Assembly (NCBI RefSeq): GCF_001865995.1
Contig: NZ_MLQQ01000042.1
Location: forward strand, 124,001-188,000
Length of the DNA: 64,000 nt
Reading direction: 5' to 3'
Source: Anaerobacillus arseniciselenatis
Lineage (GTDB): Bacteria; Bacillota; Bacilli; Bacillales; Anaerobacillaceae
The translations under genes and the position numbers were made by a program. Of this stretch, positions 16,883 through 26,875 are shown in pieces; position 1 is the stretch's first letter, and the number at the start of each line of letters is the position of its first letter. The notes beneath the pieces are model-generated. The model made no database searches and was not told where the DNA came from. It was given only the letters and a program-made list of their open reading frames with translations.

Positions 16883-18562
16883 GTGACACTTAAGAGTTTA
16901 CAGGGTGATAAAATAGCCCAAATGTTTATAGTGGGTGCAACTAATTTATCAAACAATGTTAAATTAGTTGACTCGTTAAATGTATTTCCAGTTCCCGATG
17001 GTGATACGGGAACAAATATGAATTTATCTATTACATCAGGGGTTAAAGAAGTAAAGAAGCAAACCCCAGAGCATGTTGGAAAAGTGGCTGGAGCTTTTGC
17101 AAAAGGATTATTAATGGGAGCACGAGGAAACTCTGGAGTTATTTTATCACAATTATTCAGAGGGTTTTCTAAGTCAGTTGAAGGAAAAGAGGAGTTATCT
17201 AGTAAACAGTTTGCCGAAGCGTTTGCTGCTGGGGTGGAAATGGCTTATAAAGCCGTAATGAAGCCTGTAGAGGGGACGATATTAACGGTTGCTAAAGACT
17301 CTGCGAAAAAAGCTCAAGAAGAAGCTAAAAGAACGGACGACATCATTTCAATTATGGAAGCTACACTTACTGAAGCAAAGGCTTCTTTAGAGCGTACGCC
17401 CGACTTATTACCAGTTCTTAAAGAAGTAGGGGTTGTCGATTCTGGAGGAAAAGGTCTAGTTATTATTTATGAAGGGTTTTTAGCAGTATTAAAAGGTGAA
17501 AAACTCGTTGATCTAGATCAAGATGTTCCTTCCATGGACGAGCTTGTGGAAGTGGAGCACCACTCAAATGCACAAAGCTTTATGTCAACTGAAGAGATTG
17601 AATTCGGTTATTGTACGGAAGTAATGGTAAAGTTCGAGGAAGATAAAATCAAACAAAATCCTTTTGATGAGGTAGCTTTTAGAAATTTATTAGATAACCA
17701 TGGCGATTCATTACTAGTTGTCTCGGATGAAGATTTACTTAAAATACATATTCACGCAGAACAACCAGGTGATGTAATTACGCATGCTCAAAAGTACGGT
17801 AGTTTAATTAATGTCAAAATTGAGAATATGCGTGAACAGCACACTCACCTACTCGATGAAACGAAAGAAGTCTATGAAGAAAAACCAATAACAAAAAAAG
17901 AAAAAGCTGAATTTGGTATTATTACAGTTGCAATGGGTGAAGGGATTTCTAAAATGTTTAAAAGTTTAGGGGCAGGAATCGTCATTGAAGGCGGTCAAAC
18001 AATGAACCCTAGCACTGAAGATTTTGTTAAAGCGATCTCGGACTTAAATGCTAAAAATGTTGTAATTTTACCGAATAACAGCAATATTATTATGGCTGCT
18101 GAACAAGCTGCTTCAGTTGTAGAAGAAAGTGTGGTCGTTGTAGCTTCAAAAACAGTACCCCAAGGGCTTGCTGCACTTTTAGCTTTTAATCCGGGAGCGG
18201 ATCTACAATCTAATGCAGAAGATATGAGAGGGGCTCTATCGACTGTAAAAACAGGGCAAGTTACGTTTGCAGTACGAGATACAAGCATTGATGGCATTGA
18301 AATTAAAAAAGATGATTATATGGGGATTGCTGAAAAACAAATCGTTTCTTCTGGACCTGAACGAAAAGTGGTAACACAATCATTGTTAGAAACGATGATT
18401 GATGATGAAACAGAGATTTTGACCATTATTCGTGGAGAGGACACAACAGAAGCTGAAACTGAAGCACTTGTAACTTTTGTAGAGAGCGAATTTGAAGATG
18501 TAGAAGTAGAAGTATACGAAGGTAATCAACCGCTTTATTCTTATATTTTTTCTGTAGAATAA
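16883..18562 (+). CDS. fakA: Fatty acid kinase catalytic subunit FakA (YloV, DhaK-like)
   Basis: A 559-residue protein. The N-terminal DhaL-type ATP-binding domain (about 1-200) shows NVFPVPDGDTGTNMNLS and GARGNSGVILSQLFRG, which bind Mg-ATP. A central and a C-terminal DAK1-like domain follow. FakA phosphorylates fatty acids presented by FakB (DegV) proteins, feeding exogenous fatty acids to PlsX/PlsY. The start is GTG, 7 bases after GGAGGAG. A FakB-like gene follows directly, which strengthens the assignment. Confidence 0.95.
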   Translation: MTLKSLQGDKIAQMFIVGATNLSNNVKLVDSLNVFPVPDGDTGTNMNLSITSGVKEVKKQTPEHVGKVAGAFAKGLLMGARGNSGVILSQLFRGFSKSVEGKEELSSKQFAEAFAAGVEMAYKAVMKPVEGTILTVAKDSAKKAQEEAKRTDDIISIMEATLTEAKASLERTPDLLPVLKEVGVVDSGGKGLVIIYEGFLAVLKGEKLVDLDQDVPSMDELVEVEHHSNAQSFMSTEEIEFGYCTEVMVKFEEDKIKQNPFDEVAFRNLLDNHGDSLLVVSDEDLLKIHIHAEQPGDVITHAQKYGSLINVKIENMREQHTHLLDETKEVYEEKPITKKEKAEFGIITVAMGEGISKMFKSLGAGIVIEGGQTMNPSTEDFVKAISDLNAKNVVILPNNSNIIMAAEQAASVVEESVVVVASKTVPQGLAALLAFNPGADLQSNAEDMRGALSTVKTGQVTFAVRDTSIDGIEIKKDDYMGIAEKQIVSSGPERKVVTQSLLETMIDDETEILTIIRGEDTTEAETEALVTFVESEFEDVEVEVYEGNQPLYSYIFSVE

Positions 18563-18587
18563 ATGGATGTGAGGAGGAAGTTGTTTT

Positions 18588-19448
18588 ATGGCAAACGTGA
18601 AAGTAGTCACGGATAGTACGGCTGATTTACCAAAATCTTTACTAGAAGATTTAGATATTACTGTCGTTCCATTAAAAGTTCTTTTTGGAGAAGAGGAAAC
18701 ATACGAAGATGGGGTCGACCTTTTCGCTAGTGAGTTCTATGAAAAATTAGCAGCGAACGATGTAATTCCAACAACTTCGCAGCCGGCTCCTTATCAATTC
18801 GAACAAATTTATAATGATATAGCTAAGAATGAAGTGGGTGCAGAGGTTATTTCAATCCACATCTCATCAAAATTAAGTGGTACATATCAATCTGCATTTA
18901 TTGCAAGTGATATGGTAAAAGACAACATAAATGTTACTGTTGTTGACTCAAAGCGAGCATCTTACGCCATTGGAATTATCGTTGTTGAAATAGCTAAGTT
19001 GGCAAAGTCAGGTGCTTCTAAAGAGCAATGTATGGAACGATTAAATGAACTTTTAGAAGAAACGACCGTATATTTTATGGTTGATACTTTAGAATATTTG
19101 CAAAAGAATGGGCGGATCGGAAAAGCATCTGCTGTCTTAGGTTCCTTATTAAAAATTAAGCCGATACTTTCACTGAATTCTGATGGTGAAGTTTTTCCTT
19201 ATGACAAAGTTCGTGGTCAGAAAAAAGCGTTGGCGAAAATTTATAGCTTCTTTGAGAATGATTTTGGTAAACAACCTATTCACGTAGGAATATCTCATGC
19301 TAATGACCGTGATCTTGCAGCTGAAATTATGTCACAAATGCACAATCAATTTACGGTTAGTTCTGAGGTCATTACCGAGATTGGACCTGTAATTGGCGCA
19401 CATGTTGGTCCAGGAACTATTGCTATATCAGTTACATTTGCAAAATAA
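18588..19448 (+). CDS. DegV family fatty acid-binding protein (FakB-like)
   Basis: A 286-residue DegV protein. N-terminal VVTDSTADLPKSLLED and PTTSQPAPYQF, then ISSKLSGTYQSA, are the residues that bind the fatty acid carboxylate in this family; the C-terminus has GPVIGAHVGPGTIAI. Such proteins deliver fatty acids to FakA. B. subtilis has DegV and YviA-type paralogs elsewhere, whereas here a copy is next to fakA. Ribosome binding site GAGGAGG is good. Specific fatty acid preference cannot be told. Confidence 0.92.
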   Translation: MANVKVVTDSTADLPKSLLEDLDITVVPLKVLFGEEETYEDGVDLFASEFYEKLAANDVIPTTSQPAPYQFEQIYNDIAKNEVGAEVISIHISSKLSGTYQSAFIASDMVKDNINVTVVDSKRASYAIGIIVVEIAKLAKSGASKEQCMERLNELLEETTVYFMVDTLEYLQKNGRIGKASAVLGSLLKIKPILSLNSDGEVFPYDKVRGQKKALAKIYSFFENDFGKQPIHVGISHANDRDLAAEIMSQMHNQFTVSSEVITEIGPVIGAHVGPGTIAISVTFAK

Positions 19449-19460
19449 AAATGTTATATT

Positions 19461-19545
19461 AAAAAGGTGTCACGCGCATCAAATTACGATTTTGTTACTT
19501 TTAAAGTAATGAAATAAGTATGATGCTATCGTGGTACCTTTTTTT
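19461..19545 (+). terminator. Long hairpin terminator after degV
   Basis: AAAAAGGTGTCACGCGCATCA pairs, with small internal loops, with TGATGCTATCGTGGTACCTTTTT. GTTACTTTTAAAGTAAT forms a smaller inner hairpin. The right arm ends in T. Confidence 0.75.
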
Positions 19546-19547
19546 GT

Positions 19548-19675
19548 GGGCTAGTTGGTTTGTTGATTAGGCCTTGCCCCTTGCCCCCGCTTGACTTTTA
19601 TTGTAGATGATACCGAATAATCGTTATGAGGGTATTTTATAAAAAAGGCGGATGATTTCGTGAATGAGCGTTCTT
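19548..19675. repeat. Dispersed hairpin repeat family 1, truncated copy C
   Basis: Has the left part (GGCTAGTTGGTTTGTTG, TTGACTTTTATTGTAGATG) and the left hairpin arm AAAAAGGCGGATGATTTCGTGAATGAGCG, then breaks off. No right arm occurs before sdaAB, so this is a 3'-truncated remnant. Confidence 0.75.
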
Positions 19676-19819
19676 TATGCACACTGCTTTCGTAGTTTTG
19701 TGTAGTTGAATTATTTCAATATAAAGAATTATTGTTTTGTAATAACAAAATGCAGTATATAGATTATAATAGAATTACCTATAGTAATGTTAGAAACAAT
19801 AAATGATAGGGGGATTATC

Positions 19820-20485
19820 ATGAAGTATAGAACGGTTTTTGATATTATCGGTCCTGTTATGATTGGTCCATCTAGCTCACACACTGCTGGAGCTGCAAGG
19901 ATTGGCAGAGTCGCTCGAACGTTATTAGGAAAACAGCCAAAGTGGGTTGAAATTTCTTACTATGGTTCCTTTGCTAAAACATACAAAGGGCATGGAACTG
20001 ATGTCGCAACTGTTGGCGGATTATTAGACTTTGATACTTTTGATCAAAGAATTAAACATTCTTTAGAAATTGCTAAAGAATTAGGGGTCAGCATTACAAT
20101 ACAAGAAGAAGACGCAGTGCCTGACCACCCAAATACAGCAAAAATAAGGCTAGGAACAAACGATAAAGACGCGTTAGAATTAGTTGGAATATCTATCGGT
20201 GGGGGCAAAATAGAAATTGTCGAGTTAAATGGTTTTCTTTTGAGATTATCTGGAAACCACCCTGCGATATTAGTCGTTCATAATGATCGTTACGGAGTTA
20301 TTGCTAGTGTGTTAAATGTATTAGCTAAACATGAAATAAATATCGGGCATATGGAAGTTTCTCGTAAAGAAAAAGGAAAAGATGCTTTGATGGTTATCGA
20401 AGTTGATCAAAATGTTGATGAGCATCTTTTAGGAGAAGTTTCATCCTTACCGTATATTTCTAAAGTGACAAAGATCCATGATTAA
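19820..20485 (+). CDS. sdaAB: L-serine dehydratase, beta subunit (iron-sulfur dependent)
   Basis: A 221-residue subunit of the two-part L-serine ammonia-lyase that converts serine to pyruvate and ammonia. It starts MKYRTVFDIIGPVMIGPSSSHTAGA, the typical SDH beta domain, and ends with an ACT domain (residues about 148-220, ILVVHNDRYGVIASVLNVLAKHEINIGHM). The frame reaches upstream to 19787, but AGGGGG before the ATG at 19820 sets the start. Partner sdaAA follows after 59 bases. Confidence 0.95.
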   Translation: MKYRTVFDIIGPVMIGPSSSHTAGAARIGRVARTLLGKQPKWVEISYYGSFAKTYKGHGTDVATVGGLLDFDTFDQRIKHSLEIAKELGVSITIQEEDAVPDHPNTAKIRLGTNDKDALELVGISIGGGKIEIVELNGFLLRLSGNHPAILVVHNDRYGVIASVLNVLAKHEINIGHMEVSRKEKGKDALMVIEVDQNVDEHLLGEVSSLPYISKVTKIHD

Positions 20486-20528
20486 GAATTTTAAATTTAA
20501 AATTAAAACTCAAAACTCAAAACTCATT
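20486..20528. repeat. AT-rich / ACTCAAA filler between sdaAB and sdaAA
   Basis: AATTTTAAATTTAAAATT followed by three ACTCAAA units. Similar tracts occur at 32570-32668 and 52551-52612. No function seen; the sdaAA ribosome binding site follows it. Confidence 0.45.
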
Positions 20529-20544
20529 TGATGGAGGTAAGTAA

Positions 20545-21429
20545 ATGTTTCGTAATGTTGCAGAGTTAGTAGAAATCGCTGATAATGAAAACATCTTAAT
20601 CTCTGATGTAATGATCAAACAGGAAATGGAAGTTACTGAAAGAAGTTTCAATGAAGTTTTTGAACAAATGAATAAAAATTTATTAGTGATGGAAGAAGCG
20701 ATTGAAAAGGGGATTAATGAAAAAGTAACATCTGTTTCAGGTTTAACTGGGGGAGATGCTGTACTTTTACAAAAATATATTAAATCCGGCAAGTCATTAG
20801 CAGGAGATTTCCACCTTGATGCCGTAAGTAAAGCAATAGCTACTAATGAAGTGAATGCAGCGATGGGGACGATTTGCGCAACTCCTACAGCAGGGTCTGC
20901 TGGTGTAGTCCCAGGGACACTATTTGCGCTAAAACATAAAGTGAAACCGTCCAGGGATCAAATGGTTCGCTATTTGTTTACGAGTGGAGCCTTTGGCCTT
21001 GTAGTAGCAAATAACGCTTCGATTTCTGGTGCGGCTGGTGGTTGTCAAGCGGAAGTTGGATCTGCTACTGGAATGGCCGCAGCTGCCATTGTAGAACTTA
21101 TGGGTGGTACCCCTAAACAGTCAGCCCATGCTATGGCAATTGCATTAAAAAATATGCTCGGCCTTGTTTGTGATCCTGTTGCTGGCCTAGTCGAAGTACC
21201 TTGTGTAAAAAGAAATGCAATGGGGGCATCTAATGCGATAGTAGCTGCAGATATGGCTTTGGCGGGTATTGAAAGTCGCATTCCTTGTGATGAAGTCATT
21301 GATGCAATGTATAAAATCGGTCAATCGATGTCATTAGATTTACGAGAAACAGCTGGAGGAGGTTTAGCGGCTACTCCAACAGGGAGAGAGCTAGAAGCGA
21401 AAATCTTTGGAGCTAGCCCGATAAAATAA
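20545..21429 (+). CDS. sdaAA: L-serine dehydratase, alpha subunit (iron-sulfur dependent)
   Basis: A 294-residue subunit carrying the 4Fe-4S cluster ligands; cysteines in CATPTAGSAG, GGCQAEVG, CDPVAGLVEVPC are the conserved set. Together with SdaAB it makes the oxygen-sensitive serine dehydratase. Ribosome binding site GATGGAGG lies 8 bases before the ATG. It ends two bases before recG. Confidence 0.95.
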   Translation: MFRNVAELVEIADNENILISDVMIKQEMEVTERSFNEVFEQMNKNLLVMEEAIEKGINEKVTSVSGLTGGDAVLLQKYIKSGKSLAGDFHLDAVSKAIATNEVNAAMGTICATPTAGSAGVVPGTLFALKHKVKPSRDQMVRYLFTSGAFGLVVANNASISGAAGGCQAEVGSATGMAAAAIVELMGGTPKQSAHAMAIALKNMLGLVCDPVAGLVEVPCVKRNAMGASNAIVAADMALAGIESRIPCDEVIDAMYKIGQSMSLDLRETAGGGLAATPTGRELEAKIFGASPIK

Positions 21430-21431
21430 TT

Positions 21432-23468
21432 ATGTTAAATAGTCCGGTTACAATTGTAAAAGGGATTGGAGAAGAAAAAGCAAAAGATTTACAAACATTA
21501 GGGATTTTCACTGTGAAAGATTTAATTGAATATTTTCCGTATCGCTATGAAGATTATCGGCCGAAAGATATTTCCGAATTAAAGCATGAAGAGCGTGGAA
21601 CGATTGAAGCAACTATCCAAAGTGAACCTGTCGTACGTTTTTATGGGAGGAGAAAATCTAAGTTATCACTCAAAGTTTTAGCGGGAAATGTTCTTTTTAC
21701 GGCCGTTTTTTTTAATCAACATTTTATAAAAACAAAATTAGTTGTTGGAACTCGGGTAACACTAACTGGTAAGTGGGATCAGCATCGTTTAACATTAACA
21801 GTAAATGAATGTAAAATTGGTGCCTCCACTCAAACGGATCGATATGAACCTGTTTATTCAGTAGGTGGGAAAGTGACTGTAAAGTCTTTAAAAAAAATGA
21901 TCCATACGGCGATCGAACAGTTTGGTCATGAAATCAATGAAAATCTTCCAGTTCATTTCCTCAAAGAGTATAAATTATTAGAAAGAAAGTATGCGCTTTA
22001 TAAATTACATTATCCAAAAAGTTTTGAAGATGCAAAGCACGCTAGACGTCGAATGGTTTATGAGGAGTTTTTGCTGTTTCAACTAAAAATGCAGGCGCTA
22101 AAAAAGTTTCATCGTGAAAATCGTGGTGGCAGTTCTATTAGCTATAAAGAAAACGAGCTAAATATCTTTATAAATAAACTTCCATTTCCTTTAACCTCTG
22201 CTCAACAAAAAGTAGTGTCTGAAATATTAACTGATATGTCATCTTCTTTTCGAATGAATCGCTTATTACAAGGGGATGTAGGTTCGGGGAAAACAGTCGT
22301 TGCGGCGATATGTTTATATGCTACTGTAACTGCACAGTTACAAGGAGCTTTAATGGTGCCTACTGAAATACTAGCCGAACAACATTTTCACTCTTTGAAT
22401 GAGTTGCTAGAGCCGATAGGGTTGAAGGTTGAGTTATTAACGGGATCTGTAAAAGGTAAAAAGCGTAAAGAAATTTTAAATCGACTTGAAGAAGGAGAAG
22501 TGGATGTTCTTATTGGGACTCATGCGCTAATCCAAGAAGAAGTGAATTTTCACCGTCTCGGTCTAGTAATTACCGATGAACAGCATCGCTTTGGTGTTGA
22601 ACAAAGACGAACTTTACGTAACAAAGGTCAAAATCCTGACGTCCTGTTTATGACAGCAACGCCGATTCCTAGGACGCTTGCAATTTCAATATTTGGAGAC
22701 ATGGATGTTTCAACGATTGATGAAATGCCGGCAGGTCGAAAACCGATTCAAACGTACTGGGCTCGTCATGAAATGTTAGAAAGAGTGTTAACTTTTGTAG
22801 AAAAAGAGCTTGAAAACGGAAGACAAGCATATGTGATTTGCCCCCTTATTGAAGAATCGGAAAAGTTAGATGTACAAAATGCGATAGAAGTTCATACGCA
22901 ATTACAACAATATTTCAAAAGTTATAACGTGGGCCTAATGCACGGGCGTCTGCATTCTAGTGAAAAAGATGAAGTAATGCAACGTTTTAGTAAAAATGAA
23001 CTTCACATCCTTGTTTCAACTACCGTCGTTGAAGTTGGAGTGAATGTACCGAATGCAACCATGATGGTTATATATGATGCAGAGCGTTTTGGTTTATCGC
23101 AACTTCACCAACTTAGAGGTCGAGTAGGTCGTGGAGAAGCACAGTCATATTGTATTTTATTAGCAAACCCAAAAAGTGAAGTTGGGAAAGAACGGATGAA
23201 AATTATGACTGAAACTAATGATGGCTTTGAGTTATCGCAAAGAGATTTAGAGTTAAGAGGTCCGGGAGATTTTTTTGGTCAAAAACAAAGTGGCTTACCA
23301 CAATTTAAAATCGCTGATATGATTCATGATTATCGCGCTCTGGAAGTAGCTAGAAATGACGCGACAAAACTAGTTTCTTCAAAAAGTTTTTGGGAAGACC
23401 CCGAGTATAAATCATTAGTGGTTTACTTAGAAGAAGAAGGCGTATTATCTGGAGAAAAAATCGATTAA
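21432..23468 (+). CDS. recG: ATP-dependent DNA helicase RecG
   Basis: A 678-residue superfamily 2 helicase that regresses stalled forks and branch-migrates Holliday junctions. N-terminal wedge/OB domain (about 50-150), Walker A QGDVGSGKTVVA (about 280), Walker B as DEQHRFG, motif III MTATPIPRT, and motif VI LRGRVGRG. The C-terminus ends in EEEGVLSGEK. The start is two bases after sdaAA; a ribosome binding site is poor, suggesting coupling. Confidence 0.97.
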   Translation: MLNSPVTIVKGIGEEKAKDLQTLGIFTVKDLIEYFPYRYEDYRPKDISELKHEERGTIEATIQSEPVVRFYGRRKSKLSLKVLAGNVLFTAVFFNQHFIKTKLVVGTRVTLTGKWDQHRLTLTVNECKIGASTQTDRYEPVYSVGGKVTVKSLKKMIHTAIEQFGHEINENLPVHFLKEYKLLERKYALYKLHYPKSFEDAKHARRRMVYEEFLLFQLKMQALKKFHRENRGGSSISYKENELNIFINKLPFPLTSAQQKVVSEILTDMSSSFRMNRLLQGDVGSGKTVVAAICLYATVTAQLQGALMVPTEILAEQHFHSLNELLEPIGLKVELLTGSVKGKKRKEILNRLEEGEVDVLIGTHALIQEEVNFHRLGLVITDEQHRFGVEQRRTLRNKGQNPDVLFMTATPIPRTLAISIFGDMDVSTIDEMPAGRKPIQTYWARHEMLERVLTFVEKELENGRQAYVICPLIEESEKLDVQNAIEVHTQLQQYFKSYNVGLMHGRLHSSEKDEVMQRFSKNELHILVSTTVVEVGVNVPNATMMVIYDAERFGLSQLHQLRGRVGRGEAQSYCILLANPKSEVGKERMKIMTETNDGFELSQRDLELRGPGDFFGQKQSGLPQFKIADMIHDYRALEVARNDATKLVSSKSFWEDPEYKSLVVYLEEEGVLSGEKID

Positions 23469-23480
23469 CTAATTTTTTTA

Positions 23481-23509
23481 TTGAAATTGAAATACAATTT
23501 TTATATACT
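23481..23509 (+). promoter_or_regulatory. Sigma-A promoter of the fapR operon
   Basis: TTGAAA at 23481-23486 and TATACT at 23504-23509 with a 17-base spacer, immediately upstream of the FapR operator. Both boxes are 5/6 matches to consensus. Confidence 0.8.
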
Positions 23510-23513
23510 ACTT

Positions 23514-23530
23514 TTAGTACCTAGTCATAT
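23514..23530 (+). promoter_or_regulatory. FapR operator
   Basis: TTAGTACCTAGTCATAT closely fits the known FapR box (TTAGTACCTRNTMYTAA-like). It overlaps the expected transcription start, five bases past the -10 box, where a bound repressor would block initiation. Malonyl-CoA releases FapR in B. subtilis, so this operon is probably autoregulated. Confidence 0.85.
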
Positions 23531-23551
23531 AAGCTTGGACGGTGTGGAAAG

Positions 23552-24145
23552 ATGAAACGATCAAAAAAGGAACGACAACAATTATTAAATCAAAAGATCA
23601 ATGAAAATCCATTTATTACAGATGAAGCACTCGCTGAGGCATTTAGCGTTAGTGTACAAACAATACGGTTAGATCGTTTAGAACTTTCGATACCTGAGTT
23701 AAGAGAGCGTATTAAGCATGTTGCTGAAAAGCAATTTGATACGGTAAAAGCGTTGGAAATTGAAGAAGTGATCGGGGAAATTATTGACTTACAACTTGAT
23801 CAAAGAGCGATTTCCATTTTAGATATTGGACCTGAACACGTTTTTTCGAAAACGAAAATTGCTAGAGGTCACCACGTTTTTGCTCAAGCGAACTCGTTAG
23901 CAGTAGCGATTATTGACGATGAGTTAGCGTTAACTGCGAAGGCGAATGTTCGTTTCGCAAGAAGGGTTCAACAAGGAGAGCGAGTTGTCGCCAAAGCTAA
24001 AGTTGCAAAGCATGAAAAAGAACGTACGAAAGTCGAAGTAAATAGCTATGTTGAACAAGAATTAGTATTTTCTGGAGAATTTCATATGTATCGTTCGGAC
24101 AACCGTATGGAAGGAGAGAAAGGTGCACATGAGGATCGCGATTGA
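23552..24145 (+). CDS. fapR: Transcriptional repressor of fatty acid synthesis FapR
   Basis: A 197-residue repressor. N-terminal helix-turn-helix ([26 protein letters not shown]), a linker helix, and a C-terminal hot-dog fold that binds malonyl-CoA ([23 protein letters not shown]). It controls phospholipid and fatty acid genes, including its own operon through the operator just upstream. Its last 17 bases overlap plsX. Confidence 0.95.
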   Translation: MKRSKKERQQLLNQKINENPFITDEALAEAFSVSVQTIRLDRLELSIPELRERIKHVAEKQFDTVKALEIEEVIGEIIDLQLDQRAISILDIGPEHVFSKTKIARGHHVFAQANSLAVAIIDDELALTAKANVRFARRVQQGERVVAKAKVAKHEKERTKVEVNSYVEQELVFSGEFHMYRSDNRMEGEKGAHEDRD

Positions 24146-25118
24146 TGCCATGGGTGGTGATCACGCTCCAAAAGAAATTGTTAAAGGAGCGTTAGCTGCA
24201 ATAAAGCAATATCAAGATATTGAAATAACTCTTATCGGCAATGAAAGTTTAATTAACGAACACCTTACCGATAAAACAAGAATTACGATTATACATACAG
24301 AAGATAAAATTGATTCAACAGATTCTCCCGTTACTGCTATTCGCAGAAAGAAAAATTCGTCAATGGTTTTAGCGATTAAAGAAGTTAAGGAAGGACGAGC
24401 TGATGCCTGTATTTCCGCAGGAAATACAGGAGCACTCATGACAGGTGGCGTTTTGATCGTCGGACGAATTAAAGGGATTGAGCGCCCCGCGCTAGCGCCA
24501 ATGCTTCCTACATTCAATGGTGATGGGTTTTTACTAATTGATGCGGGAGCAAATATGGATGCAAAACCAGAACATTTACTGCATTACGGAATAATGGGAA
24601 GTATTTATATGCAAAAAGTTCGTAATATTAAAAGTCCAAGAGTAGGCTTACTAAATGTTGGTACTGAGGATGATAAAGGAACTGAACTCACTAAAAAAAC
24701 GTTTGAGCTGTTAAAAGATGCAAATGTAAACTTTATAGGTAACGTTGAAGCTCGTGACTTATTAGAGGGTGTTGCTGATGTCGTCGTTTGTGATGGTTTT
24801 AGTGGAAATGTAGTTTTAAAAACAATTGAAGGAACTGCTTTATCGTTATTTTCTTTATTGAAGCAAGAGTTGACAAGTTCCTTTTTTAATAAGCTAGCTG
24901 CAGGAGCATTAAAGCCTAGCTTTAAAAAAATTAAAAGTCAAATGGACTATACTGAATACGGTGGAGCGAGCCTTTTTGGATTACAAGCTCCAGTTATTAA
25001 AGCGCATGGATCATCAAACGAAAATGCAATCTTGAATTCGGTAAGACAAACACGCTTGATGTTAGAAGAAAAAGTAGTTGAAACAATTAAAGAAGATGTA
25101 GTTAAAAACGATGCTTAA
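24129..25118 (+). CDS. plsX: Phosphate acyltransferase PlsX
   Basis: A 329-residue peripheral membrane enzyme that makes acyl-phosphate from acyl-ACP for PlsY in phosphatidic acid synthesis. N-terminus [20 protein letters not shown] is diagnostic; also [22 protein letters not shown] and the [19 protein letters not shown] segment. A GTG two codons upstream (24123) is possible, but family starts and the GGAGAG spacing favour the ATG at 24129. Confidence 0.95.
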   Translation: MRIAIDAMGGDHAPKEIVKGALAAIKQYQDIEITLIGNESLINEHLTDKTRITIIHTEDKIDSTDSPVTAIRRKKNSSMVLAIKEVKEGRADACISAGNTGALMTGGVLIVGRIKGIERPALAPMLPTFNGDGFLLIDAGANMDAKPEHLLHYGIMGSIYMQKVRNIKSPRVGLLNVGTEDDKGTELTKKTFELLKDANVNFIGNVEARDLLEGVADVVVCDGFSGNVVLKTIEGTALSLFSLLKQELTSSFFNKLAAGALKPSFKKIKSQMDYTEYGGASLFGLQAPVIKAHGSSNENAILNSVRQTRLMLEEKVVETIKEDVVKNDA

Positions 25119-25135
25119 AAGGAGGGAATAGTAAC

Positions 25136-26083
25136 ATGGGTAAAATTGCTTTCTTATTTCCTGGTCAAGGTTCACAAGTAGTTGGAATGGGAAAAACACT
25201 ACGTGATGAAAACGAAGCTGTTGCAGCCATCTTTAAAAGAGCTGACGAAACGCTTGATGTAGAATTATCAAAAATTATCTTTGAAGGACCAGAAGAGGAA
25301 TTAACACTTACGATTAATACGCAACCGGCACTACTAACAACAAGTGTGGCTATATTAGAGGCTTTTTGCGCTCATAACATTACTGCAGATTATGTAGCTG
25401 GCCATAGTTTAGGTGAGTATAGTGCTCTCGTTAGTGCAGGGGCACTTTCCTTTGAAGACGCCGTTTATGCGGTTCGTAAAAGGGGAGCGTTTATGGAAGA
25501 AGCTGTTCCGGCGGGTGTTGGAGCGATGGCTGCAATTTTGGGCATGGATCGTGAATTGTTAACTGAGATTACAGAGGAAGTTTCCAAAAGCGGAAATGTT
25601 GTCGAACTAGCAAATATGAATTGTCCAGGGCAAATCGTTATCTCTGGCTCAAAACAAGGTGTCGAAGAGGCGTCTCAAGTTGCAAAAGAAAAGGGAGCAC
25701 GAAGAGTGATACCTCTACAAGTGAGTGGGCCATTCCATTCATCATTAATGAAGCCAGCGGCTAATAAGCTTCAAGAAGTTTTAGATACGTTACAAATAAA
25801 AGATGCTACTCCTCCGGTTGTCGCTAATGTATGTGCGACGGAAGTAACAAAAGCTGAAGATATAAAGCAAAAGCTTATTGAACAAGTGTATTCACCAGTA
25901 TTATGGGAAGACACAGTAAAATATTTGCTGAACCAAGGTGTTGATACATTTATTGAAATCGGTTCAGGAAATGTTTTATCTGGTTTAGTAAAAAAAGTAA
26001 ATCGTAGAGTAAAGGTATATGCGATCAACGACCGTGAAACGATGGATAAAGCAATCGAAAGTTTAAAAGGAGGGAATACTTAA
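25136..26083 (+). CDS. fabD: Malonyl-CoA:ACP transacylase
   Basis: A 315-residue enzyme loading malonate onto acyl carrier protein. N-terminal [14 protein letters not shown], the nucleophilic serine in [16 protein letters not shown], and the later catalytic His in SGPFHSSLM are all present. AAAGGAGGG precedes the ATG. Stop and the fabG start overlap by one base (TAATG). Confidence 0.96.
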   Translation: MGKIAFLFPGQGSQVVGMGKTLRDENEAVAAIFKRADETLDVELSKIIFEGPEEELTLTINTQPALLTTSVAILEAFCAHNITADYVAGHSLGEYSALVSAGALSFEDAVYAVRKRGAFMEEAVPAGVGAMAAILGMDRELLTEITEEVSKSGNVVELANMNCPGQIVISGSKQGVEEASQVAKEKGARRVIPLQVSGPFHSSLMKPAANKLQEVLDTLQIKDATPPVVANVCATEVTKAEDIKQKLIEQVYSPVLWEDTVKYLLNQGVDTFIEIGSGNVLSGLVKKVNRRVKVYAINDRETMDKAIESLKGGNT

Positions 26084-26826
26084 TGCTAAATGGAAAGGTA
26101 GCTCTTGTTACAGGAGCATCACGAGGGATCGGCAGAGCGATTTCCTTGCAACTTGCTAAACAAGGAGCAAAAGTTGCAGTAAACTACGCAGGAAATGAAG
26201 CCAAAGCAAATGAAGTAGTTGAAGAAATTAAAGCCCTTGGTGGTGAAGCGATTGCGATTAAAGCTGATGTTGCCAATGTAACTGACGTAGATGCAATGGT
26301 TAAAGAAACGATTAAAACGTTTGGTTCTTTAGAAATCCTTGTGAATAACGCTGGTATAACACGTGATGGCTTAATTATGAGAATGAAAGAAGAAGATTGG
26401 GATGCTGTTATTAACACGAATTTAAAAGGTGTGTTTAACTGTTCGAAAGCTGTAACAAGACAAATGATGAAGCAACGCTTCGGTAGGATTGTTAATATTT
26501 CTTCGGTTGTCGGTGTATTAGGGAACGCTGGTCAGGCAAACTATGTTGCAGCAAAAGCAGGTGTGATCGGCTTAACAAAATCATTAGCTAGAGAATTGGC
26601 GAACCGAAACATTACAGTGAATGCTGTTGCGCCTGGTTTCATTGAAACTGACATGACTGATGAGTTGTCAGAAGATGTGAAGCAAGAATTGTTAAAGCAA
26701 ATTCCGCTCGCTAAGCTGGGACAGGCAGAAGATATTTCTGCAGTAGTACGTTTTCTCGTAAGCGATGATGCCAATTATATGACAGGTCAAACATTACATG
26801 TCGATGGTGGAATGGCAATGAACTAA
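26083..26826 (+). CDS. fabG: 3-oxoacyl-ACP reductase
   Basis: A 247-residue short-chain dehydrogenase performing the first reduction of the fatty acid elongation cycle with NADPH. Cofactor motif [15 protein letters not shown] in [11 protein letters not shown], catalytic Ser in NISSVVG, and the YVAAK motif in [11 protein letters not shown] are visible. GGAGGG lies in the end of fabD. Usual length. Confidence 0.96.
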   Translation: MLNGKVALVTGASRGIGRAISLQLAKQGAKVAVNYAGNEAKANEVVEEIKALGGEAIAIKADVANVTDVDAMVKETIKTFGSLEILVNNAGITRDGLIMRMKEEDWDAVINTNLKGVFNCSKAVTRQMMKQRFGRIVNISSVVGVLGNAGQANYVAAKAGVIGLTKSLARELANRNITVNAVAPGFIETDMTDELSEDVKQELLKQIPLAKLGQAEDISAVVRFLVSDDANYMTGQTLHVDGGMAMN

Positions 26827-26875
26827 TTGTTTAATATCTTGTTTTATCCTATAATGTGTACATAGGTTTTTAATT

